From contig NZ_CBFIHX010000002.1 of the NCBI RefSeq assembly GCF_965662505.1, forward strand, positions 1 to 64,000: DNA of 64,000 nucleotides. The letters run 5' to 3'. Below are positions 43,145 to 51,609 of this stretch, piece by piece; position 1 is the stretch's first letter, and each line of letters begins with the position of its first letter. Source of the stretch: Pseudomaricurvus sp965662505 (lineage in GTDB: Bacteria > Pseudomonadota > Gammaproteobacteria > Pseudomonadales > Cellvibrionaceae). The notes below the pieces were generated by a model. It had not been told where the DNA came from. It saw nothing but the letters and a program-made list of their open reading frames with translations, and did not search any database. A program made the position numbers and the translations under genes.

Positions 43145-45115
43145 TTACTGCAGTAGCGGCGGCACTGGGCAATCAAGGCAGTCGGCAATAGCTCGGAACA
43201 GTTCGTATTCCTGCGGATCCACTTTGCCATCGTGCTGAATGCAGGCGATTAACGCTTTCAACAGAGCCGGTTTTTGCAGCGGCTTAAGCTGTTGCAGTTG
43301 CTGAATGGCGCTGTCGAGCATGGGAAGAGAGAGTTGACCGTCCCCCAGCAGAGGCAGGTTGGCCAGTCCCAGTTTAGCCATGGCACTATTGTAAGCGGCT
43401 TCAGCGGGGGCTGCAGCATTGTGCCCGGCCGTGGCCAGAGTGCTGATCAGTTGTTGGCAGGGTACGCCCAGCTGGCGGATGCTGGCGCTTGCTGTGTGGT
43501 TGGAGCTCTTTGGTTCCATGGTGTTGATCAGCATCCGATACAGTGCCCACTCAAACGTATCGACTTGTTTGTCGGCCTTGATCAGAGCAATCACATTTTC
43601 TTTAAAAAGCTGGTATTGAGGTGTCGACAGAGTTTTCAGGGCTGAGGTCGTGAGTGTGAACAGCGGCAATCGCAGTGTTCTGGGCAGCTGTTGCACAGAG
43701 CTCTGCAGCTCCTGAGTGAGTTTAAAAACGACCGGATGCGCCCGTTGCTGTAGCTGTTGCCACTGGCTGTCGGCAGTGTCCGTCTGAATCAGCAGGCTGT
43801 AGATAATCGCTCTGGCTGCAAACGGATCATGTGCCGCCTCGGACAAGTGATCGGGGATGTCTTGCAGCACGCGTTGTGCCTGCTGAACATGCTCTGGCGT
43901 GGGTGAGCCGATGTCTTCAAGAGAAATGTCCGCAGTGGCGACATCTCTGTCTGCTGTTGTTGGATGAGCGCTTGAGGTATGGGGTTGGGAGGCGGCAGAG
44001 CCTGCTCCCGCCGCAAAGCCGCTCACAGCCTCGCTGGCGTTGGGTGACGCTGAACTTCGGGGGCCTGAATACTCTCCGTTCCAATTGGGATCGATGCGCT
44101 TGATGCGGGTTTCCAGTGGCGGGTGAGTGGCCATCAGGCTGTTCATGGAAGAGAGAATCGCCTCGCCGAAATACATATGGCTGTACTCTTCGGCGTTGGG
44201 GTGGCGAATCTCCGCCGCATGACTGAAGCCGCCAATCTTTTGCAGCGCCTGGCTGATGCCGTCGGGATTGCGGGTGAATTGCACGGCCGAGGCATCCGCC
44301 AGAAATTCCCGCTGGCGACTGACAGCGGCTTTAATCCATTTACCAAAAAACGTGCCCGCATAACCCAGAATCACAAGACCCAGGCCGAGACCGAGCATGG
44401 CGATACCGGAGTTGTCTTTATCCCGTCGACTGCTGAACCCCTGACTGTACATGCCGCTGCGCAGCAGAATCGATCCCAGCAGACCGATAATCAAAATGCC
44501 GTGCAAAATACCGATCAAGCGAATGTTGATGCGCATATCACCGTGCAGGATGTGGCTGAACTCATGAGCGATGACGCCCTGAAGCTGTTCTCGATTCAGC
44601 AGTTTCATACAGCCGCGGGTAACACCAATGACTGCGTCGTTGGCATCATAACCGGCGGCAAAGGCGTTGATACCGTCTTCATCCAGTAGAAACACCGGTG
44701 GCACCGGGGTGCCGGAGGCGATGGCCATCTCTTCCACCACATTGAGGAGTTTGCGCTCATCGGCATCGGCGGTATTGGGTTGCAGGCGTCGTCCGCCCAG
44801 AGATTCCGCGACTTTTTCACCGCCACCGGAAAGCTGCATCAGTTTATACAGGCTGCCAATGGCCACCACACACAACACCACTGCCGCAATCCCGCCCACC
44901 AGATCCCAGCTGACGATCTGCATGATGCCCGTGACGCCGCCATCAATCTGTTGCAACGGCGCGTGACGTTTTTGATTTTGAACATCGAAAAAGTAGAGGA
45001 ATCCGGCGACGAAAGCTGTCGTGATGGCAATCAGGCTCAATATTGCCATCCCAAAAAGCACAATAAGACGGGTGGTGTTTTTACGGGCCTGATCCTGATG
45101 TTCAAAAAAGTTCAT
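43145..45115 (-). CDS. HtpX-like M48 metallopeptidase with long C-terminal extension
   Basis: 656 residues. Two N-terminal membrane helices (about 15-40 and 65-90), then the zinc motif HEFSH (184-188), more membrane segments (about 200-265), and the third-ligand glutamate region. From about 330 a Ser/Ala/Pro-rich linker leads to a helical C-terminal half whose last part (KALIACIQHDGKVDPQEYELFRAIADCL) looks TerB-like. It is larger than HtpX (about 290). It lies 127 bases downstream of lemA, a common pairing. Probably an inner-membrane quality-control protease; substrates unknown. Confidence 0.88.
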   Translation of the reverse strand: MNFFEHQDQARKNTTRLIVLFGMAILSLIAITTAFVAGFLYFFDVQNQKRHAPLQQIDGGVTGIMQIVSWDLVGGIAAVVLCVVAIGSLYKLMQLSGGGEKVAESLGGRRLQPNTADADERKLLNVVEEMAIASGTPVPPVFLLDEDGINAFAAGYDANDAVIGVTRGCMKLLNREQLQGVIAHEFSHILHGDMRINIRLIGILHGILIIGLLGSILLRSGMYSQGFSSRRDKDNSGIAMLGLGLGLVILGYAGTFFGKWIKAAVSRQREFLADASAVQFTRNPDGISQALQKIGGFSHAAEIRHPNAEEYSHMYFGEAILSSMNSLMATHPPLETRIKRIDPNWNGEYSGPRSSASPNASEAVSGFAAGAGSAASQPHTSSAHPTTADRDVATADISLEDIGSPTPEHVQQAQRVLQDIPDHLSEAAHDPFAARAIIYSLLIQTDTADSQWQQLQQRAHPVVFKLTQELQSSVQQLPRTLRLPLFTLTTSALKTLSTPQYQLFKENVIALIKADKQVDTFEWALYRMLINTMEPKSSNHTASASIRQLGVPCQQLISTLATAGHNAAAPAEAAYNSAMAKLGLANLPLLGDGQLSLPMLDSAIQQLQQLKPLQKPALLKALIACIQHDGKVDPQEYELFRAIADCLDCPVPPLLQ

Positions 45116-45242
45116 GGTTCGACTTACTGTTGCTGAGGTTGATGAGCGGAAGTGGTGGTGACGTTGGGAGGGCTTGCCGAGTTGATCCCGGCAAGCCTCT
45201 CACCAACAGACTGAATACAAACAGAGCGGTAAGAATGCTGCT

Positions 45243-45839
45243 TTAGAACGAGATTTTAGGGGCTGCCTGAATTTCCGCAGAATCCTCAAACTCCAGCAGA
45301 CTGGCATCTTCGCGATGACCAAAAAAACCGGCAAAAAAGACCGGTGGGAAAGTCTGCTTGTAGGTATTGTATGCCGTCACAGAATCGTTAAAGGCCTGAC
45401 GAGAAAATGCGACCTTGTTTTCGGTGCTGGTCAGCTCTTCCGATACCTGCATCATGTTCTGATTGGCTTTGAGGTCCGGGTAGGCTTCCATGACCACATT
45501 CAGGCGGCCCAGTGCGTTGGTCAGAGCGCCTTCGGCGCCGCCCAGTGCGTTCATTGCTGCGCTGTCACCAGGTGCGTTGGAGGCCGCTTGCAGTCCCTGT
45601 ACCGCGCCATTTCGGGCGCTGATGACCGCTTCCAGTGTTTCTCTCTCGTGTTTTAGGTAGCCCTTGGCGGTTTCGACCAGATTGGGAATCAGGTCGTAAC
45701 GGCGTTTCAGCTGGACTTCAATTTGAGAAAAGGCGTTTTCGTAGCGGTTTTTCAGACTGACCAGCTGGTTGTAGATGCCGATGACGTAGAAAACCAGGCC
45801 GGCCAAAACCACCAGAATGATGATGGATGAAATATCCAT
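45243..45839 (-). CDS. LemA family protein
   Basis: 198 residues. One N-terminal membrane helix (about 3-22) followed by an elongated helical bundle with the family blocks NQLVSLKNRYENAFSQIEVQL, RRYDLIPNLVETAKGY and HERETLEAVI. LemA proteins have no proven biochemical role, but they recur beside M48 peptidases, as here, which suggests a joint envelope function (inference). Confidence 0.93.
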   Translation of the reverse strand: MDISSIIILVVLAGLVFYVIGIYNQLVSLKNRYENAFSQIEVQLKRRYDLIPNLVETAKGYLKHERETLEAVISARNGAVQGLQAASNAPGDSAAMNALGGAEGALTNALGRLNVVMEAYPDLKANQNMMQVSEELTSTENKVAFSRQAFNDSVTAYNTYKQTFPPVFFAGFFGHREDASLLEFEDSAEIQAAPKISF

Positions 45840-46163
45840 AAGTCGTAATCCCTTATTGCTATAAGTGTTCGTGTACAGGAGCCAGTCGGAACCCCGGCAA
45901 GGGGTTTCTAAAGTCGGTCTCTAGGCGCCTCTGTTGTCGTGACGTTGCCAATACTGCGTTTAGTCCTTAATTCTGTATTTAAGTTTCTAATGCGGTATTT
46001 AAGCTTCTAATACTAAAGGCAATTAGCCGAAAAAGTAATTAGCCCTGAAGAGAACAGCATATTAGCATGATCGGTATATGACGCTATGTCTGGATGTCAT
46101 CGGCGGCAGTTCTGTTTATAATTCAGCGATCGTAGAAATGTTAAAATAAAGGGTAAGGTTCTT
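45840..46163. other. Divergent region between lemA and the thiolase gene
   Basis: 324 bases. It holds a 20-bp tandem repeat (45975-46014) and paired AATTAGCC copies (46021-46028 and 46037-46044). A TATAAT at 46117-46122 lies 41 bases before the thiolase ATG and is the likely -10; no good -35 is seen, so an activator may be needed. Confidence 0.5.
45975..46014. repeat. 20-bp tandem repeat upstream of lemA
   Basis: GTATTTAAGTTTCTAATGCG (45975-45994) and GTATTTAAGCTTCTAATACT (45995-46014) match at 16 of 20 positions. A degenerate further copy may precede. It lies in the lemA/thiolase divergent region, which may hold promoters for both genes. Confidence 0.7.
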
Positions 46164-47342
46164 ATGTCTGATCCAGTTGTGATTGTAGGTATGGCTCGTA
46201 CCGCCATGGGCGGTATGCAGGGTATGTTCGGTAATCTGAGTGTATCTGAGCTGGGCGCAGAGGCTATTCGCGGCGCACTGGCGGATTCCGGAGTTGAGGC
46301 TGATGCTGTCGATGAAGTTCTGATGGGCTGTGTCCTGCCAGCTGGTACGGGTCAGGCGCCAGCACGTCAAGCGGCTCTGGGAGCTGGCGTACCCAAGCAT
46401 GTTCCCTGCACCACACTGAACAAGGTCTGCGGTTCAGGCATGAAAACAGTGATGATGGGTCACGATGCGATCCTGGCGGGCAGCGCTTCGATCGTGATTG
46501 CTGGCGGCATGGAGAGTATGACTAACGCTCCTTATATGCTGGCGAAAGCCCGCGGCGGTTACCGTTTTGGCCATGAGCAAATCTTTGATCATATGCTGTA
46601 CGACGGCTTACAGGACGCCTATCAGGGTGGGCCTATGGGCGCATTTGGTGAAATTTGTGCGGACAAGTTCGGTTTTACCCGTGAGCAACAGGATGCCTAC
46701 GCGGTCGAGTCTCTGGCTCGTGCCAACAAGGCTATTGCCGAGGGCAAATTTAAGCGCGAAATCGTTCCGGTAACCCTCAAGACCCGTAAGGGCGAGCAAG
46801 TCATCGATACCGATGAGCAGCCGGGCAGTGCACGTCCCGATAAGATTCCTTCCCTGCGCCCCGCGTTCAAAAAGGACGGCACCATCACCGCGGCCAATGC
46901 CAGCTCCATCTCTGATGGCGCGGCGGCTCTGGTGCTGATGCGCAAGTCTGAAGCTGAAAAGCGCGGCCTGAAAGTCATCGCCACCATCAAAGGTCACTCG
47001 CAGAATGCTCACGAGCCAGAGTGGTTTACCACCGCCCCTGTCGGTGCGATGAGCAAGCTGATGCAGCGTCTGGACTGGACCGCTGAGTCTGTGGATCTGT
47101 TTGAAATCAACGAAGCCTTCGCTGTGGTCCCTATGGCGGCGATGAAAGAGCTGTCGATTGATCACGCCAAAGTGAACGTCAATGGCGGTGCCTGTGCACT
47201 GGGGCACCCTCTGGGCGCTTCCGGTGCTCGCATTATTGTGACCTTGCTGGGCGCGTTGGAAAACAGTGGTCAAAAGACGGGTGTTGCCAGTCTCTGCCTG
47301 GGTGGTGGTGAAGCCACGGCCATTGCGGTTGAGTTGAGTTGA
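46164..47342 (+). CDS. Acetyl-CoA C-acetyltransferase (thiolase)
   Basis: 392 residues, biosynthetic-thiolase size. Cys89 in NKVCGSGMK is the acyl-enzyme nucleophile; the His (GGACALGHPLGASGAR, about 345-360) and second Cys (SLCLGGGEA, about 380) complete the active site. It condenses two acetyl-CoA or cleaves acetoacetyl-CoA. No phaB/phaC or fadB lies nearby, so polyhydroxybutyrate synthesis, ketone-body use and degradation cannot be told apart. Confidence 0.93.
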   Translation: MSDPVVIVGMARTAMGGMQGMFGNLSVSELGAEAIRGALADSGVEADAVDEVLMGCVLPAGTGQAPARQAALGAGVPKHVPCTTLNKVCGSGMKTVMMGHDAILAGSASIVIAGGMESMTNAPYMLAKARGGYRFGHEQIFDHMLYDGLQDAYQGGPMGAFGEICADKFGFTREQQDAYAVESLARANKAIAEGKFKREIVPVTLKTRKGEQVIDTDEQPGSARPDKIPSLRPAFKKDGTITAANASSISDGAAALVLMRKSEAEKRGLKVIATIKGHSQNAHEPEWFTTAPVGAMSKLMQRLDWTAESVDLFEINEAFAVVPMAAMKELSIDHAKVNVNGGACALGHPLGASGARIIVTLLGALENSGQKTGVASLCLGGGEATAIAVELS

Positions 47343-47372
47343 TAGCGAAATAGAAGACTCGCTTCAATGCTG

Positions 47373-47401
47373 AAAAAGCCTCCCGTGCGGAGGCTTTTTT
47401 T
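47373..47401 (+). terminator. Intrinsic terminator after the thiolase gene
   Basis: AAAAAGCCTCC (47373-47383) and GGAGGCTTTTT (47389-47399) pair perfectly around CGTGC, with seven T at the end. Confidence 0.9.
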
Positions 47402-47658
47402 ATGGCTGTATTTCTAGAACAAGCTGGCTTGCGTGTGGTTCTTCATATGCCTTTTTATGGATTATGGGCCACTCCACGACCCGCTAGATGGCACTCCATA
47501 AAACCCGCTAGATGGCTCTCCACACGACCAGCCAGTTGGCGGGACAGTGCTCCGGCATTGATGGCCAAAGGGGGTTTTGGTATAAGCTGTGGTGAATAAC
47601 CACAGCGACCATGATAAATCGCTAAAAACAGTCGCCCTTTGATCATTTAGGATGTTTT
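47402..47658. other. Leader/promoter region of parC with 24-bp repeats
   Basis: 257 bases (316 from the thiolase stop) without a credible gene. It carries the 24-bp tandem repeats at 47468-47539 and must hold the parC promoter, since a strong terminator precedes it. A 65-codon frame from ATG 47402 reads through the repeats as 8-residue units; its lack of a ribosome site argues against a gene. Confidence 0.45.
47468..47539. repeat. 24-bp tandem repeat upstream of parC
   Basis: Three 24-base units (47468-47491, 47492-47515, 47516-47539) of the form CNCTCCAYRANACCCGCTAGATGG. The first two share the last 13 bases exactly; the third is diverged in its second half. Positions are about 120-190 bases before the parC ATG. 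Confidence 0.8.
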
Positions 47659-49908
47659 ATGACCACCGAGGTTGTCCCTCAGGAAGCTGACGAAAAAATC
47701 GCGCTCAAAACCTACGCCGAGAAGGCCTACCTGGATTATTCCATGTACGTGATTCTCGATCGGGCGTTACCTAACATTGGCGATGGCCTGAAGCCGGTAC
47801 AGCGACGCATTGTTTATGCCATGAGCGAGCTGGGGCTGAAGTCTACGGCCAAGTTCAAAAAGTCGGCGCGTACCGTGGGGGATGTGATCGGTAAGTTCCA
47901 CCCGCACGGCGACTCTGCGGCCTATGAGGCCATGGTGCTGATGGCGCAACCTTTCTCCTATCGTTACCCGTTGGTGGATGGCCAGGGTAACTGGGGCGCG
48001 CCAGATGATCCCAAGTCATTCGCGGCCATGCGGTACACGGAATCCCGGCTGACCAAATACAGTGACGCGCTGCTCTCCGAGCTGGGGCAGGGCACAGTTG
48101 ACTGGACGCCGAACTTTGACGGCACCATGAACGAGCCCGCCGTACTGCCGGCTCAGGTGCCCAATGTCTTGTTGAATGGCACCACCGGTATTGCCGTGGG
48201 TATGGCGACGGACATTCCGCCGCACAACTTGCGCGAGGTGGTGAATGCCACCGTGCACATGTTGGAAAATCCCAAGGCCACGGTTGAAGATCTGGTTCAG
48301 TTTGTACCGGGTCCGGATATGCCCACCGAAGCTGAGATCATCAGCCCTAAAGAAGATCTGCAAAAACTCTATCAGACTGGTCGCGGCAGTGTGCGTATGC
48401 GTGCTCTGTGGACACAGGAAGCGGGTGACGTGGTGGTTACCGCCTTACCTCACCAGGTCAGTGGAGCGAAGATTCTCGAACAAATCGCTGCCCAGATGCA
48501 GGCTAAAAAACTGCCTATGGTGGCGGATCTGCGCGATGAATCGGATCATGAAAACCCAACCCGTCTGGTCATTGTGCCGCGCTCCAATCGCATTGATGTG
48601 GAGGCGATGATGAATCACCTGTTTGCCACCACCGATCTGGAACGCACCTACCGTGTGAACATGAACATGATCGGCATTGACGGTCTGCCCCAGGTCAAGC
48701 CGCTGGATAAAATCCTCAGTGAGTGGTTGAGCTTCCGCATGGTGACGGTCAGACGCCGTCTGCAGCATCGCTTGTCGAAAGTGGAAGAGCGTCTGTCGCG
48801 CTTGGCGGCGTTGATGATCGTATTCCTTAATGTGGATGAAGTGATTCATATTATCCGCACGGAAGATCACCCCAAACCGGTGTTGATGGAACGCTTTGAT
48901 CTGACGGAAACTCAGGCGGAATACATTCTCGAAACCAAGTTGCGTCAATTGGCGCGACTGGAAGAGATGAAGATCAAGGAAGAGCAGGCCGCGCTGGAGA
49001 AAGAGCGTGAAGATCTGAAGCAGACTCTCGACTCGGCCCGTCGTCTGAAAACGCTGGTGAAAAAAGAATTGTTGGCTGCGGCTGACATGTACGGGGATGA
49101 TCGCCGTTCACCGATTGTCAGTCGCAGTGAAGCTCAGGCGTTCAGTGAAACTGATCTGTTGGGCAGTGATCCGGTGACCGTCGTTATTTCTGATAAAGGC
49201 TGGATTCGTGCAGCCAAGGGGCACGATGTGGATCCTGTTGCTCTGAACTATAAGTCCGGCGACAAGTTCAAAATCTCGGTACAAGGGAAAAGCAATCAAA
49301 GCGTGATGCTGCTCGATTCAACCGGTCGCAGTTACGCGTTGGGTGCTCACACCCTGCCTTCGGCTCGAGGTCAGGGTGAACCGATTACCGGGCGTCTGAA
49401 CGCGCCCAGCGGTGCAACCTTTGAAGGTGTGCTGATGGGCAATGACGAGCAACGTGTTCTGCTGGCGTCCGATGCGGGTTATGGTTTTGTCGGTAAGATC
49501 AGTGATCTGTACACCAAAAACAAAGCCGGTAAAGCCGCGCTTACGCTGCCGAAAGGTGGTCGGGTGATGCCGCCGCTGGTGATCAAGGATCCCGAAACGG
49601 ATCTGCTGGCGGCCATCAGCAATGAAGGGCGTTTACTGGTGTTTCCTGTCAATGAGTTGCCGGAATTAGCGCGGGGCAAGGGGAATAAAATCATGAATAT
49701 TCCATCGGCCCGGGTCCAGTCTCGCGAAGAGTTCGTTGTGGCGTTGAAAGTGATTGCGGCGGGTGAGCAGCTGGTGATGTATTCCGGTAAGCGTCATCTG
49801 ACATTGAAAGGTAATGATCTGGATCATTATCGCGGTGAACGAGGCCGTCGAGGCAACAAGTTACCCAGAGGATTCCAGAACGTGGATGCGGCTGAGGTTA
49901 AGTCCTGA
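47659..49908 (+). CDS. parC: DNA topoisomerase IV subunit A
   Basis: 749 residues, normal ParC length. The quinolone-resistance region reads HPHGDSAAYEAM (about 86-97), with Ser and Glu at the positions that mutate in resistance, so it is wild type by sequence. The catalytic Tyr (about 126) is in AAMRYTESRL. A coiled coil and the C-terminal beta-pinwheel (about 495-740) follow. It decatenates daughter chromosomes. parE is not adjacent. Confidence 0.98.
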   Translation: MTTEVVPQEADEKIALKTYAEKAYLDYSMYVILDRALPNIGDGLKPVQRRIVYAMSELGLKSTAKFKKSARTVGDVIGKFHPHGDSAAYEAMVLMAQPFSYRYPLVDGQGNWGAPDDPKSFAAMRYTESRLTKYSDALLSELGQGTVDWTPNFDGTMNEPAVLPAQVPNVLLNGTTGIAVGMATDIPPHNLREVVNATVHMLENPKATVEDLVQFVPGPDMPTEAEIISPKEDLQKLYQTGRGSVRMRALWTQEAGDVVVTALPHQVSGAKILEQIAAQMQAKKLPMVADLRDESDHENPTRLVIVPRSNRIDVEAMMNHLFATTDLERTYRVNMNMIGIDGLPQVKPLDKILSEWLSFRMVTVRRRLQHRLSKVEERLSRLAALMIVFLNVDEVIHIIRTEDHPKPVLMERFDLTETQAEYILETKLRQLARLEEMKIKEEQAALEKEREDLKQTLDSARRLKTLVKKELLAAADMYGDDRRSPIVSRSEAQAFSETDLLGSDPVTVVISDKGWIRAAKGHDVDPVALNYKSGDKFKISVQGKSNQSVMLLDSTGRSYALGAHTLPSARGQGEPITGRLNAPSGATFEGVLMGNDEQRVLLASDAGYGFVGKISDLYTKNKAGKAALTLPKGGRVMPPLVIKDPETDLLAAISNEGRLLVFPVNELPELARGKGNKIMNIPSARVQSREEFVVALKVIAAGEQLVMYSGKRHLTLKGNDLDHYRGERGRRGNKLPRGFQNVDAAEVKS

Positions 49909-49942
49909 TATCCATACATAAAGACTTACTATGAGCCCACTG

Positions 49943-49979
49943 AAAAACGCGCAATCTTATAAGAGGTTGCGCGTTTTTT
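49943..49979. terminator. Bidirectional terminator between parC and glpD
   Basis: AAAAACGCGCAA (49943-49954) and TTGCGCGTTTTT (49967-49978) pair perfectly over 12 bp; the 12-base loop contains CTTATAAG. T-tracts in both directions suit the convergent parC and glpD. Confidence 0.9.
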
Positions 49980-50014
49980 GTTTTCTGGCCGGACGGTAAT
50001 CCCTGCCTGAGTTG

Positions 50015-51529
50015 TCAGTCTTCCTGACAGGTTTCGGGTTGAGAAGCCTGAAAGCGGTCTTTGAATCGTTGTATGTCGCGTTTACCCATGTGCAGCCCCA
50101 GCTTGGTACGTCGCCAGAGAATATCGTCTGCTGTTCGAGCCCATTCATACTCAATCAGATATTTTACCTCCGCGGCATACAGCCCCGCGCCGAAATGCTC
50201 TCCCATTCCTTCAACACTGTTTATGCCTTGCAACAGTTCAAACGTCAGGCTTCCGTAGGTGCGCACGTAGCGCTTGCGTATAGCTGCGGGTAACCAGGGA
50301 AAGGTTTTTTCCAATAGCGTGTTCAGTTCAGCGGGCGAAGAAAAATCCCCCCCAGGCAGCGGTTCTGTTTTGGTCAGGCAGGGACCTGCGCTCGGAAAAA
50401 ACTCGCACAAGCGATTGACGGCGGCTTCAGAAAGCTTGCGATACGTGGTGATCTTTCCACCAAAGACGGACAGCAGTGGCATCTGATGGTCTGGAGCGTC
50501 CAGTTCAAACGTGTAATCCCGGCTGGCGGTCTGGGGCTTGTCGGATTCATCATCCAGCAGGGGGCGTACGCCAGCGTAAGTGGAAACGATATGGTCTTTG
50601 GTAATGGTGTTCTTGAAATGTTCGTTGGTGATCCGGATCAGGTAGTCAACTTCTTCATCGGAGATTTGGGCTTTCGCGGGATCGCCGAGCAGTTCGACAT
50701 CGGTGGTGCCAATCAATGAAAAACTGTCCTCATAGGGTATGACAAACACGATACGCTGGTCTTCATTTTGTAAAATGTACGCCTGCTCGCCCGGGTACAG
50801 GCGAGGAACGATAATATGGCTGCCCTTTACCAGCCGAATCTTTTTCGGGGCGGGGGTTTTAAAAGCACTGCTGAACAACTGGGAGACCCACGGGCCGGCG
50901 GCGTTGACCACAGCCTTGCTGGTGACAGAGATTGGTTGAGCGTGATTGTTGCGATCTGTCAGTTCAATCGTCCACTGGCCATTGCTGCGTTTGGCGGATT
51001 CACAGCGGGTTCGGGTTAACACGGTGGCACCGTGATTCCGGGCTGTCATGGCATTCAGAATTACCAGCCGGGAGTCATCCACCCAGCCGTCTGAATACTC
51101 AAACCCCTTATGCAGATGACTCGCCAGTGGTCCATTGGCGGTGAAGCGAATGCTGCGGGATGCCGGCAGCGATGCTCGCTTGGTTAAATGATCGTACAAA
51201 AACAGCCCGATTCGTATCATCCAGGCGGGTCGCAAATGAGGCCGATGAGGCAACTGGAAACGCAAGGGCCACATGATGTGGGGGGCCTTTTTAAGCAGAA
51301 CTTCCCGTTCGGCTAGAGCCTCTCGTACCAGCCGGAATTCATAGTGCTCCAGATAGCGCAGGCCGCCATGTATAAGCTTGCTGCTCTTGGATGAGGTAGA
51401 CGAAGCGAGGTCGTTCATTTCACAAAGAAGAACCTTGAGGCCTCTGCCGGCCGCATCCGCAGCTATGCCGGTACCGTTGACGCCGCCGCCGATAATGACC
51501 AGATCGTAATGGGCATCCTGTCTACTCAT
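50015..51529 (-). CDS. glpD: Aerobic glycerol-3-phosphate dehydrogenase
   Basis: 504 residues from the ATG at 51527-51529, which gives the normal MSRQDAHYDLVIIGGGVNG start; a longer frame runs back into the aceK stop. The FAD dinucleotide-binding motif (GGGVNGTGIAADAAGRG), the SSKLIHGGLRYLE block and a C-terminal helical domain are present. It oxidises glycerol-3-phosphate to dihydroxyacetone phosphate at the membrane and passes electrons to ubiquinone. No glpF, glpK or glpR lies in the window. Confidence 0.96.
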   Translation of the reverse strand: MSRQDAHYDLVIIGGGVNGTGIAADAAGRGLKVLLCEMNDLASSTSSKSSKLIHGGLRYLEHYEFRLVREALAEREVLLKKAPHIMWPLRFQLPHRPHLRPAWMIRIGLFLYDHLTKRASLPASRSIRFTANGPLASHLHKGFEYSDGWVDDSRLVILNAMTARNHGATVLTRTRCESAKRSNGQWTIELTDRNNHAQPISVTSKAVVNAAGPWVSQLFSSAFKTPAPKKIRLVKGSHIIVPRLYPGEQAYILQNEDQRIVFVIPYEDSFSLIGTTDVELLGDPAKAQISDEEVDYLIRITNEHFKNTITKDHIVSTYAGVRPLLDDESDKPQTASRDYTFELDAPDHQMPLLSVFGGKITTYRKLSEAAVNRLCEFFPSAGPCLTKTEPLPGGDFSSPAELNTLLEKTFPWLPAAIRKRYVRTYGSLTFELLQGINSVEGMGEHFGAGLYAAEVKYLIEYEWARTADDILWRRTKLGLHMGKRDIQRFKDRFQASQPETCQED

Positions 51530-51609
51530 AGCTGACTTATCCTCATGGTTCACTGTAAAAATAACGGGTTTCAACGAGATTGGTGGCTTGGTGCATAAGT
51601 GACAATGCA

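Noticed and set aside
47402..47599. 65-codon frame through the parC-leader repeats
   Set aside because: Starts in the T-tract of a terminator without a ribosome site; the repeat explains the open frame.
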